Shown here one piece after another: positions 34,401 through 62,812 of a DNA stretch of 64,000 bases. Positions within the stretch are counted from its first letter, which is position 1. Every line of letters starts with the position of its first letter. The stretch spans positions 7,517,032 through 7,581,031 of the forward strand of contig OZ022596.1 of assembly GCA_963669155.1 (NCBI GenBank). Reading direction: 5' to 3'. The position numbers and the translations under genes are program-made. This DNA comes from Arbacia lixula (taxonomy: Eukaryota; Echinodermata; Echinoidea; Arbacioida; Arbaciidae). The notes beneath the pieces were generated by a model, which saw nothing but the letters and a program-made list of their open reading frames with translations, was not told the origin of the DNA and did not search any database.

Positions 34401-34850
34401 GCCCCGTTCATATACCATATACCGCTATTATTACCGATGCACATCGGTAAGCAAGTTTCCAGCGAGCCGCAAAAGCACCGTTCATATACACCCCCAAAAG
34501 CCGTAATGTTGCGGTGTTTTGGACAGCTGGACTCTCTTCAAACATGCTCCGCTCAGCCATACGAGCGGTAGGATTAGCGACCAACAGACCAGGGCGCGAT
34601 GCTAAAGGCGCAACATTTACGCCTATTTTGCGGACGCAGTTTATAAGATTCGCTTACCGCAATATTGCGGTATTATTACTAGGTCTCGATCCGCGAAAAA
34701 GCCGCAAAATAAGCGCAAAAAAGGAGGAAGCAAATACCGCATTATTTGAGCGATTCCCGTTCATATACGCAGCTATCGGTAATGCATCGGCAAAATTGCC
34801 GCAAATGTTGCGCCTTCTTCGCGGATAGGCGGTACGGTATATGAACGGGG
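34401..34850. mobile_element. PIF/Harbinger-like MITE
   Basis: The ends are GCCCCGTTCATATACC and GGTATATGAACGGGG (inverted). TTA flanks both sides (34398-34400 and 34851-34853), the Harbinger-type TWA target. The body is locally richer in CG and rich in CCGCAA/TTGCGG motifs. The 104-residue frame inside is not recognised and is probably chance. Confidence 0.75.
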
Positions 34851-35138
34851 TTATTGATATAGATTGATGAAATGATTTTTATACAATATGTATGAATTGA
34901 ATCAAGACTAAAGTGTTTATTGCTATAACAATGAAAAAAAGAAAGTTTCAGTTTAATACAGGAGTTATATTAGGTAGAAATATGAGCATTTTGTTACAAA
35001 TAAAATTGTAATCAGATTTTTGACGACATAATGTACTCGTGTGAAAATGTCATGATTAAAGTATGACATTGTAGAGGTTAAGGGCGAAATTGTGCAAGAG
35101 TGAATAAGTATCCAATCACAAGCACCATGAGCAAATGG

Positions 35139-35560
35139 CGATGTCAAACAAGCATGACAAATTTTGGATGCATTTTTGGATGCATTTGAATATATATTCT
35201 GTATGCCCAGAAGTTTTCAGAACCACTTCATGTCCTGAAGTGCGTGCGCAGTAGTGGAACATCATAGAACATGATACGACTCTGAGAATTTCAGACCATA
35301 TTGTTGCTTCGTTGTTGTTGTTTTTATAAATCAAGAATACTGTCGAAAACATATCACAGAAATGCCTCCATATCGCATTTTGGGCAATCATAATTCCTTT
35401 AAAAAAAATGACTTGTAAATCGTTTATTGGGTGTTTCACCTTCCATGGACACAACCTCGATTTCATGTGCCGGGGTGTCCGAAAAAGTAACTGACCAAAT
35501 TCTAAATTTCTTCAATTTTATCAAAATTTCTCTTGGCTTACCTCCAATCTAATTTACAGT
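35139..35560. repeat. Dispersed repeat R, uninterrupted copy
   Basis: Matches 43909-44144 plus 44514-44650 in order ('TTTTGGATGCATTT', 'AGAACCACTTCATG', 'TATTGTTGCTTCGTT', 'GTAAATCGTTTATTG', 'CCTTCCATGGA'). At 35395 this copy is continuous where the other is split by a TTAA element. Confidence 0.8.
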
Positions 35561-36292
35561 GTGTGTAATAAGATCAGCTATGAACTTACAACGAAGGCTG
35601 AACTTTGATTCTCAAACCAGAGTTTCATTCGTTATTCAGAGGAAGGCGTTGTTATTTTGAACTTACTTTTTTCAAACTTTTTTTAAATAGTTTTTTTTTT
35701 ACAGTCGGTGTAGAGTACTTTTTTAATTTATTTTTATTAGCTTTAGCAGACTCTTAGCAGGCTATATCTAGGCCTTGCTAGTCCTAATAATTTGCATTCT
35801 ATTTTTTTTTTCAAAAATGCATGTGCACATTTCTAAAGTAATCCGCCATTTTAATTTATTGCGTGTGCTGGGGGTAAACTGGGAAATCACTGTTCCACTT
35901 CTCCCAACTGTGTCCCACCTCACCCCGAATACTTCTCCCTAGCCGTCCCACTTTAACCCGCGCAGCCAATGTCTCACTTCTCCCAGAGGTGTCCCACTTC
36001 TCCCCGTTCACAAGCTTTTTACAAATCAGTGATTACACAAATGAGACTTGCAGTGATGAATCAACAACCCACCGCGGCCTAGCACCGGTAGTCTTAAGAC
36101 ATGAGTTCCCAATTCTGAATAAAAGAAAAGTTATAAGAGAAAATTCTTCAACGTGTTATTTTTGTCCCACTTCACCCCGGTCCCCCCTAAATAATGTAAG
36201 CCTTAATGCATGAGAGTGGTGGAGACGGGGAAAGGGGGAGGGGAGGGGGGGGGGGTAGGGAGGGGGTGGGAGAGACATGATAGGCCCTATTA
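35561..36292. other. Intergenic with a CCCACTTCTCCC-type minisatellite
   Basis: About 35895-36180 carries many variants of GTCCCACTTCTCCC. A purine/G-rich stretch follows at 36220-36270. No gene is recognised. Confidence 0.55.
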
Positions 36293-36743
36293 TTAATGAC
36301 ACTGCGATGGCATTTGCTATAGTGGATTAACAGGTGTGATACACAATGATCATTGTTTTGTTCTGAATTAATCATAATACACACAGAATAATGTTGAGGT
36401 GCAAATTCGTCCAAATGTGAAAATCTCAATAAATATTCCAAGGTTTATTACAAGAATAGTAATTGATTGATGTTTTAAAACGTTAACAATGACGTTAACC
36501 AAACAATTAAACAACTATTTTGAAGTCAAACAGAATTGTGGGCCCAATGTTACGCCATGGCTTCACCAACCCTTCACAAACACTGTCATTTGAATGCCAT
36601 CTAATATTTGAATAGTAAACAAATTAGCTGATGGATGTAAATGTAATTTCTTTCTACTTTTGCGGCCTATGTAATTGTACACATCGCTATGTAGTCTTTG
36701 CTCAAGCGACACCACATCTAGCTAGCTAGGGTTACGAAAAAAA

Positions 36744-36755
36744 ACGCGATCGCGT
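36744..36755. promoter_or_regulatory. ACGCGATCGCGT palindrome upstream of DNAJC25
   Basis: A perfect 12-base CpG-rich palindrome 54 bases before the DNAJC25 start codon, in an otherwise AT-rich region. It is placed where a core promoter or 5' UTR element would be; no TATA box stands out. Function unknown. Confidence 0.3.
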
Positions 36756-36808
36756 ATGTACATATACATTTATCCGTACCGTATCGGCACACATCATTGC
36801 AGTTCATC

Positions 36809-52887
<16,079 letters not shown>

Positions 52888-52908
<21 letters not shown>

Positions 52909-53640
52909 AAGATCCCACAAGCTGCAATGATACATGTATTTATTCCTTGGCCCCATTGCCTGTTTTTTCTACTGATCAATCCACATTTTGGATCTAGAAT
53001 GTATTTCACAACGGGGGCCAACTTTCTCAAACTCCAATGATATTTATCAATTGCCACACTGCCAAGTTTTCTATATACATGTAAATGTATAAAAAAATAT
53101 ATTAAAAAATATATATCATTGGGGGGGGGGGGGGGACATGTGACTCTCCAGGAGAATATGGAATTGTTGTAACTTCAGTAATATTTATTGCTATTCATGT
53201 TGCATATTTTGTACTGAACATCATGGCTATCATATTTTTACTGTAAAAAGTATCACAAATACTCTTCAAGAATGAGACATTTCTGGAGCATCATTAATAT
53301 TTACTTCTTGGCATATTGCTTGTTTTGCTTACTAAACAGTCAACATTTGTTGCTTTATTTTTTTTTAGAAACATATCTTACAATGGGCACCAAATTTCTG
53401 GAACTTTTATGGTATTTATTGATTGTCACATGACCATTTTTTCTTATACATGTGTATTTATATATATATATATACATGTATATGAAAACCAAAATATGAA
53501 CAAAAGATATCACAGCGGGGGACGTATGACTTTCCAAAAGAATGAAGTAATTTTTTTAGCTCCATATTTACTTGCACATTGCCTATTGTTTGAACGGAAC
53601 ATCATGGCTATTATGGCCTGTGTCTAGGCTACAGCACCAG
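52888..53640. repeat. Tandem duplication of the DNAJC25 3' end and UTR
   Basis: The segment from the last codons (ACTTTCCAAGAATGAA, 52891) recurs as ACTCTCCAGGAGAAT (53141), ACTCTTCAAGAATGAGA (53262) and ACTTTCCAAAAGAATGAA (53530). The downstream blocks 'ATTTATTCCTTGGC', 'CATTGCCTGTTTT' and 'GAACATCATGGCTAT' follow in order. The larger period, 52888 to 53262, is about 375 bases. Confidence 0.7.
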
Positions 53641-53682
53641 TCCAAAACCTCAAAATCTAGCAGTCACTTTAATTCCACTTAA

Positions 53683-54047
53683 AGGGCATTTACTGTACTG
53701 GGAAGGCAAAAAAGCCTTCGAAATATAATTGTTAGCAATCTTCTTGCCAATGGTCTCAACTTCATGTATTGGCTATTTTAGAAGCTTGCTGAAAGTTATT
53801 TGGCCTCAAATGATCTACATTCGGAGTAATGAGTGATTAAATCACAAATCCCCCAAATGTTCGGCCCGAACATTTTGAGGATTTAATCATTAATCATTAA
53901 TAACTCCATATATGGATCATTTGAGGGCAAATGACTTTCAGCAAGCTTCTAAAATGGACAATACATGAATTTAAGACCATTGGCAAGAAGATTGCTAACA
54001 ATTATATTTTGAAGGCTTTTTTGCCTTCCCAGTACAGTATATGCCCT
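53683..54047. mobile_element. TTAA-flanked palindromic MITE family T, copy 5
   Basis: TTAA at 53679-53682 and 54048-54051; 365 bases; full inverted arms with TTCGGCCCGAACATTTTGAG at the centre. About 775 bases downstream of the DNAJC25 stop codon. Confidence 0.9.
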
Positions 54048-54649
54048 TTAAAGTCAAGTTTCCAATTCTAATTATTGTGAGGGAATTTCTTAAACAGTAT
54101 TTTCTTCCATTTTCCGTGTTTTTTACGAATTACTTTTTAGCCTCCATAAAGTCTACCCTGTCTTCAATGTCAAGTTTCTAGGTCTAATATTGTGATAGAA
54201 GTTCTTGGACAGTTTTTTCTCCCATTTTCCGTGGTACTTACACATTTTTTGTTTTACCTGCAGAAGGGCTACACAATGTTGAATTAGACTTAATGCTGTA
54301 ATTGGGGACATTTCTTTTGTTTTTTTTCTTTCTGGTAACAGGGAAATTTCTTGTCATTTTTAGGATAATTTATGAGAAACGGAGGCAAAGCTAAGGAACA
54401 TTTTATAATTCTTCACCAAAATTTTATTTGCATTTTGAAAAAAAAAAAAAAAGTGTAGCTTGAGATGCGATCTCCCAAATGGTATCTTTTTGGGGTATTA
54501 AATGAATTCTGCATGTTGTGTCAATCTTATAGATAAGGGATTGTAGTGGGAAAGAAATATTTTTTTTCTCCAAATGGAATCAGAGAGTATCCATGAGGTG
54601 TTTTATGTATATATGAGATGAATTTTTTGCCAGTTTTTGATATATTTAA

Positions 54650-55065
54650 ATGGATATTCCACCCTGGAATTAAGTTGGATTATAAAAAAGCGAAGAAAGG
54701 TGAAAGAAATATATGAGTGAAGGCTTGATGAAAATGAAAATCCATCAAAGAGTAAGAAAGTTATGACCTTTTAAAAGTTTTGATTTTGTGACGTCACTTG
54801 TGACGTGCTTTCCGAGATGCTTTTACACACATACCTCTTTAAAAAAATACTCCATCAAAAACAGAAAAAGAGCAATTTATGGAATCCTACAGCACACAAC
54901 ATATGGGTGAGCACCTCGCACGTGACGTCACAAAATTGAACTTTTAAAAGATCATAACTTTCTTATCTATAGATGGATTTTCGTCAAACCTTTACTATTA
55001 TATTTCTTTCATTTCATGTTTCTGGTTTTATTGAAATTAACTTAACTTCAGGGTGGTCTATCCCT
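54650..55065. mobile_element. MITE of the 'AGGGATAGTTCACCCTG' family, copy 2
   Basis: TTAA flanks (54646-54649 and 55066-55069). The ends ATGGATATTCCACCCTGGAA and CAGGGTGGTCTATCCCT pair. TGACGTCA occurs on both arms. Confidence 0.8.
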
Positions 55066-56009
55066 TTAAGCTTTTCCCAAAGAACCTTGGAAATGTTGGA
55101 GAGCTGTTATAATGTACCATGTTATGTTTCAAATTGAATATTGCATCATGTATCACATGCAACAAATAGTGCCATTCGTCAATTTTCCGTGGATTTTACC
55201 AAATCTTATTTCTGTGACCTGCAGAGAGGAAACCCTGCCTTCTACCCCATCTGTACCATAGGTACATGAAATGTGTCATGAATTAAACCATTTTTGGACC
55301 AAGTACCACAAATATGTGGTTGTGTGCTATAAGTGTTCATATCGAGTATTACAAATAATACATGGACAAGATTTGTCGCATGTTTGAATATCTGCATTCA
55401 TTTTATGAATCAATTTTTTTCTACCAGTAGCGATAAATATTACCTTTGTTACAATTTTCTTCAAAGTTAATGAATAGTAAAATGATCATGACATCTTCAA
55501 ATTGGCAACATGCTGAAAAGGCTGAAATCACGCTTTTGCTCTATCAACTGGAAAAATTATTGCCTTAATTGTATATTTGTTTATGTTACGTTTATTTGCA
55601 ATGGAGTATACGTTCCATTTGACAATAAGAATCTGATTTTAATGAAGTAGTATTGCCAATTTGATAGTTCTGTAATGATCAGTTTTGCACTGAAAAGGCC
55701 TTAGTTCCAAATGAGTTACTGGGCTTTGACCAGCTTGGTATTATTAAGAAGGTTCACATTCATTTGTCACAAACTGGATTGAATTAATGTCTTATATACA
55801 GAGATATGTAATGTTGGTACAAAGGTAGGAAGACATAAATATGTCTCAATTATGTTGAGACTTGAAGGAATGACGTCGGGAAACTCTGCACAGCTTGCCA
55901 AGGTTTAGCTGAGTTACTAGCTTCTGGATTGCATGGACACAACCGAATCTGTTAACAAGTACATGTAGGTCTGGTAACACAGACTACATCCCTACTCCCA
56001 TTTGTAAGC
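55066..56009. other. Intergenic, nothing recognised
   Basis: AT-rich sequence without a convincing gene. It may include distal 3' UTR of DNAJC25; no clear polyadenylation signal was assigned. Confidence 0.45.
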
Positions 56010-56640
56010 CTGGGGTGATATTCCGAAGTGCTCACTTAGGAGAAATCTTATCCTAACTCCTAAGTTTTCTCTGAAGTTTCCTCCTAAGGTTTCTCCGAAC
56101 ATTATGCAATTTTATGCAAATTAGATAGTTAGGAGGATTTGTAATTCAGGGGCCCGTTGCATAAAACTTACCATTGATGGTAACTTTGCCATAAATGGCA
56201 ACTACCATGGTAACAGGGCTCAACAGCCAATCAAAATCAAGGTTTCCATGGTAGTTACCATTAATGGCAAAGTTACCATCAATGGTAAGTTTTATGCAAC
56301 GGGCCCCAGATTGCACGTATGAGAAGAATTAGGAGAAAACTTAAGAGAGCCACTCCCTGTCTTAGCCATTTATGACACACGCTAAAAAAGAGCGGCATTC
56401 ATTTGCGTAGGTGTGCGTGCAGTACAGAGTTGCGTGTCCACAGAGTTAGGATGTAACCTTGGGGATATTCGTGATGAGATGTTGTGCTTGTGATTGGCTG
56501 TTCATAAATCAAACACTTCCCTACATTGGCTCATAAATGTGCACTGGGCGGGGTCAACCCCTACCCCCCCTAATTTGCATTAAGAGAGTTCTAGGAGGAC
56601 ATTCTGGAATACCAATTTCGGGCTCTTTTAGGCACCTCTT
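56010..56640. mobile_element. Larger inverted-repeat element with a MITE nested inside
   Basis: GATATTCCGAAGTGC near the left edge pairs loosely with CTGGAATACCAATTTCGG near the right, and TAGGAGAAA/TTTCTCC motifs recur on both arms. The palindromic MITE 56149-56307 interrupts it. Confidence 0.5.
56149..56307. mobile_element. Palindromic MITE, 'ACCATTGATGGTAA' family, copy 2
   Basis: GGGGCCCGTTGCATAAAACT at the left and AGTTTTATGCAACGGGCCCC at the right are perfect complements; TACCATGG lies near the centre. Confidence 0.9.
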
Positions 56641-57872
56641 AACTTGGGAAGTTCAGAGAAAACTTAAAGAGGAATTTCAGAACATATGTACCACCCCTTT
56701 GCCAGCAAGTGGGTTTTATGGTGTAGTCTATGTCACCAGACATAGTTGGTGACATCCACGGTTGTGTTCATGCACTTCACAGCCTAATACATGTACAGTA
56801 CCTACATGTAGGTTAGAAGAACTTTGAATGTATTTTGCACAAACTTAAAGTGCCATAATCAATGTACATGTGTATGCAGTGATATGGTACCAATTTTGTA
56901 CCCCCCCCCCAAAAAAAAAAAAAAATAAATAAATAAATAAATAAATATAATCTTGTGTCAACCTAGTGTGATCAAGGATGCTTAAAGAAATTGATACCTG
57001 AGTCCTTCTCTTTCAATAGACCATATTGGTTATGTATGCAAATTTTATTCATGTCGTTCAAACAATACGTTACCAATGGGAACTCCAAAGCTTGTCGAAG
57101 GTTTGTCCGAGTAGCAGCAACTAATAGATTCAAAGTGCATTCCATCCATTGGATCTGAATGACAAGATAATGTTGCAATAACACATCACTTCGCAGTTAG
57201 GGCTAAACAATGCATTACGAAACAGTGTACATGGGTATTAGGTTTGGTGGCGCCACTCAATATTCATGGCTGGCAGCTGCTCTTAACAATGATCCATATC
57301 CGATTAATATCATGCTTAGAGCCTTTTTCTTACTTGTAACAATATACTTTGATTAGATCTTTAAAGATGTATTCTAAGAATTACATGGTACAACTGCACA
57401 AACATCTGAGGTGAGTTTATTTCCCCTATTATTCTGCATGTCGTACTTTGTATAATGTGTCAAATCCAGGCAAAAATTATCAAACATACTGGATCTTTGC
57501 AGATTATTCGTTTATGACAAAAGAAGAGTAAAATGAATCTGCATTAATGAAAGGCCTGATGGTACTCCATGGAATTGAAACATCCTTCATCTGATGCTTA
57601 TGGTGATAGAGGCAAATGGAAGTTGCATTTATGAGTTTCACTTCAACTGTACCGTACTCATTCGACGTCAGTCACAGTCAGTTCTGTATACTATTGTTTT
57701 GGGTCTCATCTCAGAGAATGGGAAATTGTGAAAATGGGATGTATTCAATAAAACTGCATTTTTTTTTTTACTGTAAAGAGCTCTTGCCTACTTTCTTTCA
57801 TTCCTGTACAGTCTCCAAAATCTTTCCTTCTCTCGCTCTCTCCATTATCCTCTCTTCATCAATCTGTCTTAA
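56641..57872. other. Intergenic, nothing recognised
   Basis: Contains a C-run, A-run and AAAT repeat at about 56900-56947. Short frames only; no gene is supported. Confidence 0.45.
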
Positions 57873-58378
57873 GGGGAAAGTTCGCTCTCAAATTCAGTTT
57901 GTTTAGATAAAAGCAGACATAAAAACACACTTGTATCAGTGAAGGTTTGATGACAATCCGTCAAAGGATAAGAAAGTTGTTGATCTTTTAAAATTTTTAT
58001 TTTGTGACGTCACGTGCGAGGTCCTCTCCCATAAATGTTGTGTAATACTTTTTTCATACGTTGCCTTTTTTTCTGTTCTTTGACGAAGGAATACATTCTT
58101 TTCATAGCAGTATGTGTGTACATAACAATTGTGATGAATGACATATCAAAGGCACAGGTGAAATGGAAAATATCCTTTTGAGAAAATTGACAGAGTTAAA
58201 AACAATTGCATACAACATTATGGTAGAGTGTCTCGCAGGTGACATCCCAAAATCAAAAATTAAAAAATGTAATTGATTTCTTTCCCTTTGACCAAATTTC
58301 GACAAATCTGTCCTAATGTGTTTCTTTCATGTTTTTGCTTTTATTAAATTCAACTTATCTTCAGGGTGTACTAGCCCC
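57873..58378. mobile_element. MITE of the 'AGGGATAGTTCACCCTG' family, copy 3
   Basis: TTAA flanks (57869-57872 and 58379-58382). 'GTGACGTCACGTGCGAGG' on the left arm mirrors 'CTCGCAGGTGACATC' on the right. Diverged. Confidence 0.7.
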
Positions 58379-58893
58379 TTAATCCCCCCCCCCCCTTACC
58401 TTGGCTCCAACACCAACACTCGCTATACCCCTACATTATGGTTCACGAAACTTCACTCTATTACTTGACACTGCAACGATTGTTTTGGTATAATAAAAAC
58501 ATTTTATTCAACATAATTTGATTGCACATGAGACTCAATGTTGCAATCAAGATATAACTTACATAATTATGATAATTAATTCATGCAAATATGTCTATAC
58601 CATTCAGACACTACATGTACATGTACTAGAATTACAAAATATTCACTTTGATTTTGACTTTCACACGAGGCTTTCGCAAGAGGCAATTCTTTTCAATGTT
58701 AATTTGTTATCTGTACTAGCATCTCTTTATCCTTGGACTACATGCCCCCTTCACCCGTACTAATGAAATATCCAAATAAATCTGTTTAAAATAGGACATT
58801 ACACTGTCCTTACACAGTTTATGTTAAACATATGGGACCCTGTTAACGATAAGTGCATATTTATGTGACTAGCAAATTTAAAACAAACCTGGT

Positions 58894-59059
58894 GGGTGTT
58901 TCACCAAGCTGTTCGTAAGTTACGAACGACTGGTGATCTCTTCTTGTGCTAAATGCAATACCATGCTTTGTTCATTGAGAATCTAATTGAGCACAAGAAG
59001 GTATCACCAGTCGTTCGTTAAGTCGTTCGTAACTTACGAACAGCTTGGTGAAACACCCC
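58894..59059. mobile_element. Palindromic MITE, 'GGTGTTTCACCAAGCTGTTCG' family, copy 2
   Basis: GGGTGTTTCACCAAGCTG and CAGCTTGGTGAAACACCC are complementary; the inner arms carry GTAAGTTACGAACGACT and its complement. Confidence 0.88.
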
Positions 59060-59993
59060 ACTGTTCCCATAAAGAGTGAGTATTCATACATGTATTGGCC
59101 CATAGTCACAACAGCGGTTTAGACTGTACTAAACTTAGACCATCTCAATGGGTTACAGCAGACATCATCTGATGCTGTCACAAAATCATGAAGTTCATCA
59201 CAGAATCACAACAGTGAGTGATTTCAATTATTCACTGCAATTATCATGTGGACAAACTCAAAATAATAGTGATTCCGAGGACAAAATTAAGTACATTGCA
59301 TCAATCAAAAATACAATGTTTATAGTGTTTTAGTTGGCACCCCATGTAGTTAGTCTAGGTTTCTAACACTGTTTTATTTGTATTAAACCTCTGTTTAGAA
59401 TATGGACCTGTCAGAATTAAACCACAAAGGACTCATATAATTTGTAATTACTACAGCACACTCGGCTAATCAAAAGGCAGGAACTTACATCTTTAAGTCA
59501 AATTAATAGACCATGGTGTACTCTTTTAATCAGAGGGAAAGTCTGAGGAAAATTTAAAAATTCAGAGTAAGCTTGGTTGGGATTTATGTTATATATCAAC
59601 TGATCTCCATAATTGCAATATACCAGAGAGATGTTCTGAGGTCAGAATTCTAAAGAAGAAATACCACGAGTATACAACCATAAAAAACATTTTGAGAGAA
59701 ACCCTGAGATATTTGAGGGATAAATAATGACATTCCTGCCTGTTAAAAAGTCTAAAAAGCAGCCAACTTCCAGGCACATATTTTCCAAAGTTAACTAATG
59801 GGAATGTGCTTCAATCCCAGATGAAAGTTCGAGTGACATTGTGTTCTAGATTTATTTCCACTTTTCAGAAACAGTGCTTTTAAGGGCCACCACAGAAGAG
59901 ATGATCTGATCATTTGTACGACTCTGGGACTGGCTGAATCGCAGGACCCGGTCATGGAATTTGTGCAAGACATTGACGTTACTTTATTAGTTG
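59060..59993. other. Intergenic, nothing recognised
   Basis: About 930 bases of AT-rich sequence with short frames only. Confidence 0.45.
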
Positions 59994-60300
59994 CGGCTGC
60001 TCGTAAGCTATGAATGACTTTACAAATGACTTGTGACCCCTTCTTGTGCTAAATCACATTCTCATTGAGTTTGATTCCCATCAGCTTAAGCTCAAATCTG
60101 ATGTTTATAAATGAAAATACTTCTTGTTAACAAGTATCTGAATACAAAGCTTATGATTTGTCAAATTGTATAAGGAATGTTGGAAATTAACTCACACTAT
60201 GTTAAAACAGGAACAAAGAGGGGTATTGTATTTAGCACAAGACGGGGTCACCAGTCGTTTGTTAAGTTGTTCGGAGCTTACAAACAGCTTGGTGAAACAA
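59994..60300. repeat. Degenerate relative of the GTGTTTCACCAAGC family
   Basis: 'CTGCTCGTAAGCTATGAATG' and 'CCCTTCTTGTGCTAAAT' at the left, 'CACCAGTCGTTTGTTAAG' and 'CAGCTTGGTGAAAC' at the right, separated by extra sequence. Confidence 0.6.
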
Positions 60301-60322
60301 CCCCCCCCCCCCCCCCCAGGTC

Positions 60323-61640
60323 CTGAGGACTGCAGAATCACAGTGAAATCGTGTCATTTGCAGTAGCCTCTAGTCTTGATTCTCCAGACTCGACAAAAGT
60401 TCTTAGGCCTGTATCACACAGGGCTACGATTGAGCGCACGATCCATAGATCACTTGTACGGCTGATCTATTGATTGTACGATTGTTATCAATGGTAACAC
60501 CGCATCACAAAGAACCCACAATCGATATCCATCATAAATGGCAATCCTGATCATAGCTTGTGTGGATAGATTGCTGTATTAGCCACAGGTCCTTAAATAT
60601 AGCCCTTCCCTTTTACAAAACATCTGCAAACTTCATGAAAGTTTGCACATATTTAACATGTACCTTTGGGATACCAACTATGAAATTTTAAGGTCAGAGG
60701 TACTATAACTCCCGTAGAATAAATAAAAATCGAACTAGTTTTCAATGAGCTCTGACTATTTTCGTGGTACAAAAAAAGAAAGCTCGATCAATTATCGGAG
60801 ATTATTTCCTCAAAACCGAATATTACGCCTTGTCGATTCCAGGAAAAGATTATATAGCCACTCTCTCTCAAATGATGACAAAATCAGGGAACTTTCAAAA
60901 TAACGCTGCAAAAGGGACAGGCTACCTTTAAAGGGAATCAGACCCGGCGCTCAAGAGGGCGTTATTCCATGTAAGCGCATGAGCGGACAGTACGTGTTGT
61001 CCAATGACGGCAATGTTATTCGATAATTTCACCGGTTACGCAAATGCCATGTTCCGAATGCCCGAAGAATGTCGATTCTCAATCTAGGTATGCCGAAATA
61101 CAGTTCGGCTCATGATTCGGCGGCTGTTCCCTGCTGGCTCCGCCCACTTGCATACGGTACTTCCAGCTAGCACTCACGTACGTAGACTAGTACTAGTAGT
61201 AGTACTCGTATGTGCTTGCATGCGTATGTAGCTAGCTGGCTGTGCATTGTGCATGCACGATAATACGTGAAAGGGCAAGCAACGCATATCCGCAATCTAC
61301 CAGTTTGATTGACAGCGTTACTCGTCAAACTTCGGAACTAAGATGGCGATGATTGTGACGTCATCCAACAGCGCCCTCTTGAGCTCCGGGTCGAAATTCC
61401 TTTAAGACTGCAGAATGAAAATTAAATCATGTAATTCATGGTGCCCCTAGTCTTGAATCTCTAGACCATGCTAGAGTTCTGAGGCCCATATTACAAAGGG
61501 ATACAATTCATTGTACGATCCATCGATCAATTGAACGACTGATCTATTAATTCTCCGATCCATTTATAATTGCACAACTGATCTATTAATCATATGATTG
61601 ATGTCGATCATAATCAATCGCAAAAGAACCCACGATCAAT
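60323..61640. repeat. Direct repeats (60323-60560 and 61407-61640) around a TTAA element
   Basis: Both segments share 'GACTGCAGAAT', 'CTAGTCTTGA', 'AGTTCT.AGGCC' and the 'ACGATCCAT.GATCA.TTG.ACG.CTGATCTATTGAT' theme. They bracket the TTAA-flanked element 60932-61401. Confidence 0.55.
60932..61401. mobile_element. TTAA-flanked element with ends AGGGAATCAGACCCGG
   Basis: TTAA at 60928-60931 and 61402-61405. GACCCGGCGCTCAAGAGGGCG at the left pairs with CGCCCTCTTGAGCTCCGGGTC at the right. The CpG-rich core includes GTGACGTCATCC and AAGATGGCG, promoter-like motifs that may be coincidental. Confidence 0.75.
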
Positions 61641-61912
61641 ATCAATCGTAACTGGCAATTGATATTGATCGTAAATTTATTATCTATCGATATTTGTTAT
61701 TGTAAATCTGCATCACAAAAAAATCACCATTGATATCGACCATAACTGGCTATCATTATTGATCGTATATTTATCATAATATGTACTTGATTGCAAAATA
61801 ATGCATAGGCTTGGATTTGCGATAGAGATGGCAGTCATGGTATTGTAATACAGTGAGTTGCGATAGATAGCAAAATATGTTATTTCAACTCAGTCTTTGT
61901 GATGTGGGGCCC
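61483..61912. mobile_element. Palindromic element rich in GATCGAT motifs
   Basis: GGCCCATATTACAAAG at the left pairs with CTTTGTGATGTGGGGCC at the right. Inside are many ATTGAT/ATCAAT and CGATC repeats. Confidence 0.6.
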
Positions 61913-61935
61913 AGAATAGGATGTGTGTATCTCCA

Positions 61936-62016
61936 TCATTTATTCTGATAAGCCTGTCTTTGGACGAGCTCTGCATAGAGCCCTCGCTTCTTCATCAGAT
62001 CCGAGTGAGTGCCCAT
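61936..62016 (-). CDS. ABCB8-like ABC half-transporter, last coding exon
   Basis: After the acceptor TCATTTTTCAG the exon encodes MGTHSDLMKKRGLYAELVQR and QAYQNK, then TGA. This is the C-terminal tail after the D-loop/H-loop region of an ABCB nucleotide-binding domain ('GTHxELLxKxGLYAxLxxxQ'). The wording, ending soon after QRQ, is closest to mitochondrial ABCB8, but ABCB9/10 relatives cannot be excluded. Entry phase 0 matches the exit of the exon at 63690-63778. The stop codon overlaps an AATAAA. The gene is convergent with DNAJC25. Confidence 0.8.
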   Translation of the reverse strand: MGTHSDLMKKRGLYAELVQRQAYQNK

Positions 62017-62141
62017 CTGAAAAATGAGGAGCGAGAAATGAAGAGATGAAAAGATTACAAGGCGGAAATGAAAGAGGGAGATGCTTAGACAGTGTCAAGA
62101 CATGAACCTCAGCAGGAATCAGCAGTATACCCTAAAGATAT

Positions 62142-62299
62142 GGGCCCCATTGCATAAAACTTACCATTAATGGTAACTCTGCTATTAATGGTAACTACCA
62201 TGGTAACATCGCCTTACAGCCAATGAAATGCATGGTTTCCTCAGAAATTGCCATTGATAGCAAAGTTACCATCAATGGTGAGTTTTATGCAATGGGGCC
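62142..62299. mobile_element. Palindromic MITE, 'ACCATTGATGGTAA' family, copy 3
   Basis: GGGCCCCATTGCATAAAACT and GAGTTTTATGCAATGGGGCC are complementary. It lies in the last intron of the ABCB gene, 126 bases upstream of its final exon. Confidence 0.88.
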
Positions 62300-62742
62300 A
62301 AGGTGTGTGAAATCTCCCAGTCACAGCATCATAACCTTCTCAGGAAAAGTGACAAAGTGTCCTTGTTTCCATTCAAAACATAGCGACCATAGTCTCTATT
62401 CATAAGCAGTATTACAGCGGACAGTTGCGCAACGCTGCCACTGCGTGCACTGCTTGTAACCGCAGATAGTGTGGAAGAATCGAGTTATCAGTATAATTCT
62501 ACTCAAAGTCAGTTTTCAGTCCTACTATTACGGAAATTTCTTGAACAGTATTTTCTTCCATTTTTAGTGGTTTTACGACAATTTCATTTTTCGACCAGCG
62601 ATAGGGCTACACTTTCTTTTATTATGTTTAGGTTCAATTGTTATTTTTAAATTTAACATTTTTTAAATGTGGAATTTTAACATTTATTTTGGTATCGTCT
62701 CATTATAACCCTCAAATTATTAATTTCATCAGTGCATGGGCT

Positions 62743-62744
<2 letters not shown>

Positions 62745-62794
<50 letters not shown>

Positions 62795-62812
62795 ATGGGT
62801 GGGTGTGCGTGT
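62745..62812. repeat. (GT)n microsatellite
   Basis: Perfect GT from about 62747 to 62792, then GGATGGGTGGGTGTGCGTGTG. Confidence 0.95.

Noticed and set aside
34514..34828. 104-residue frame inside the Harbinger-like MITE
   Set aside because: Composition follows the CG-rich repeat motifs; no transposase or other domain is recognisable.
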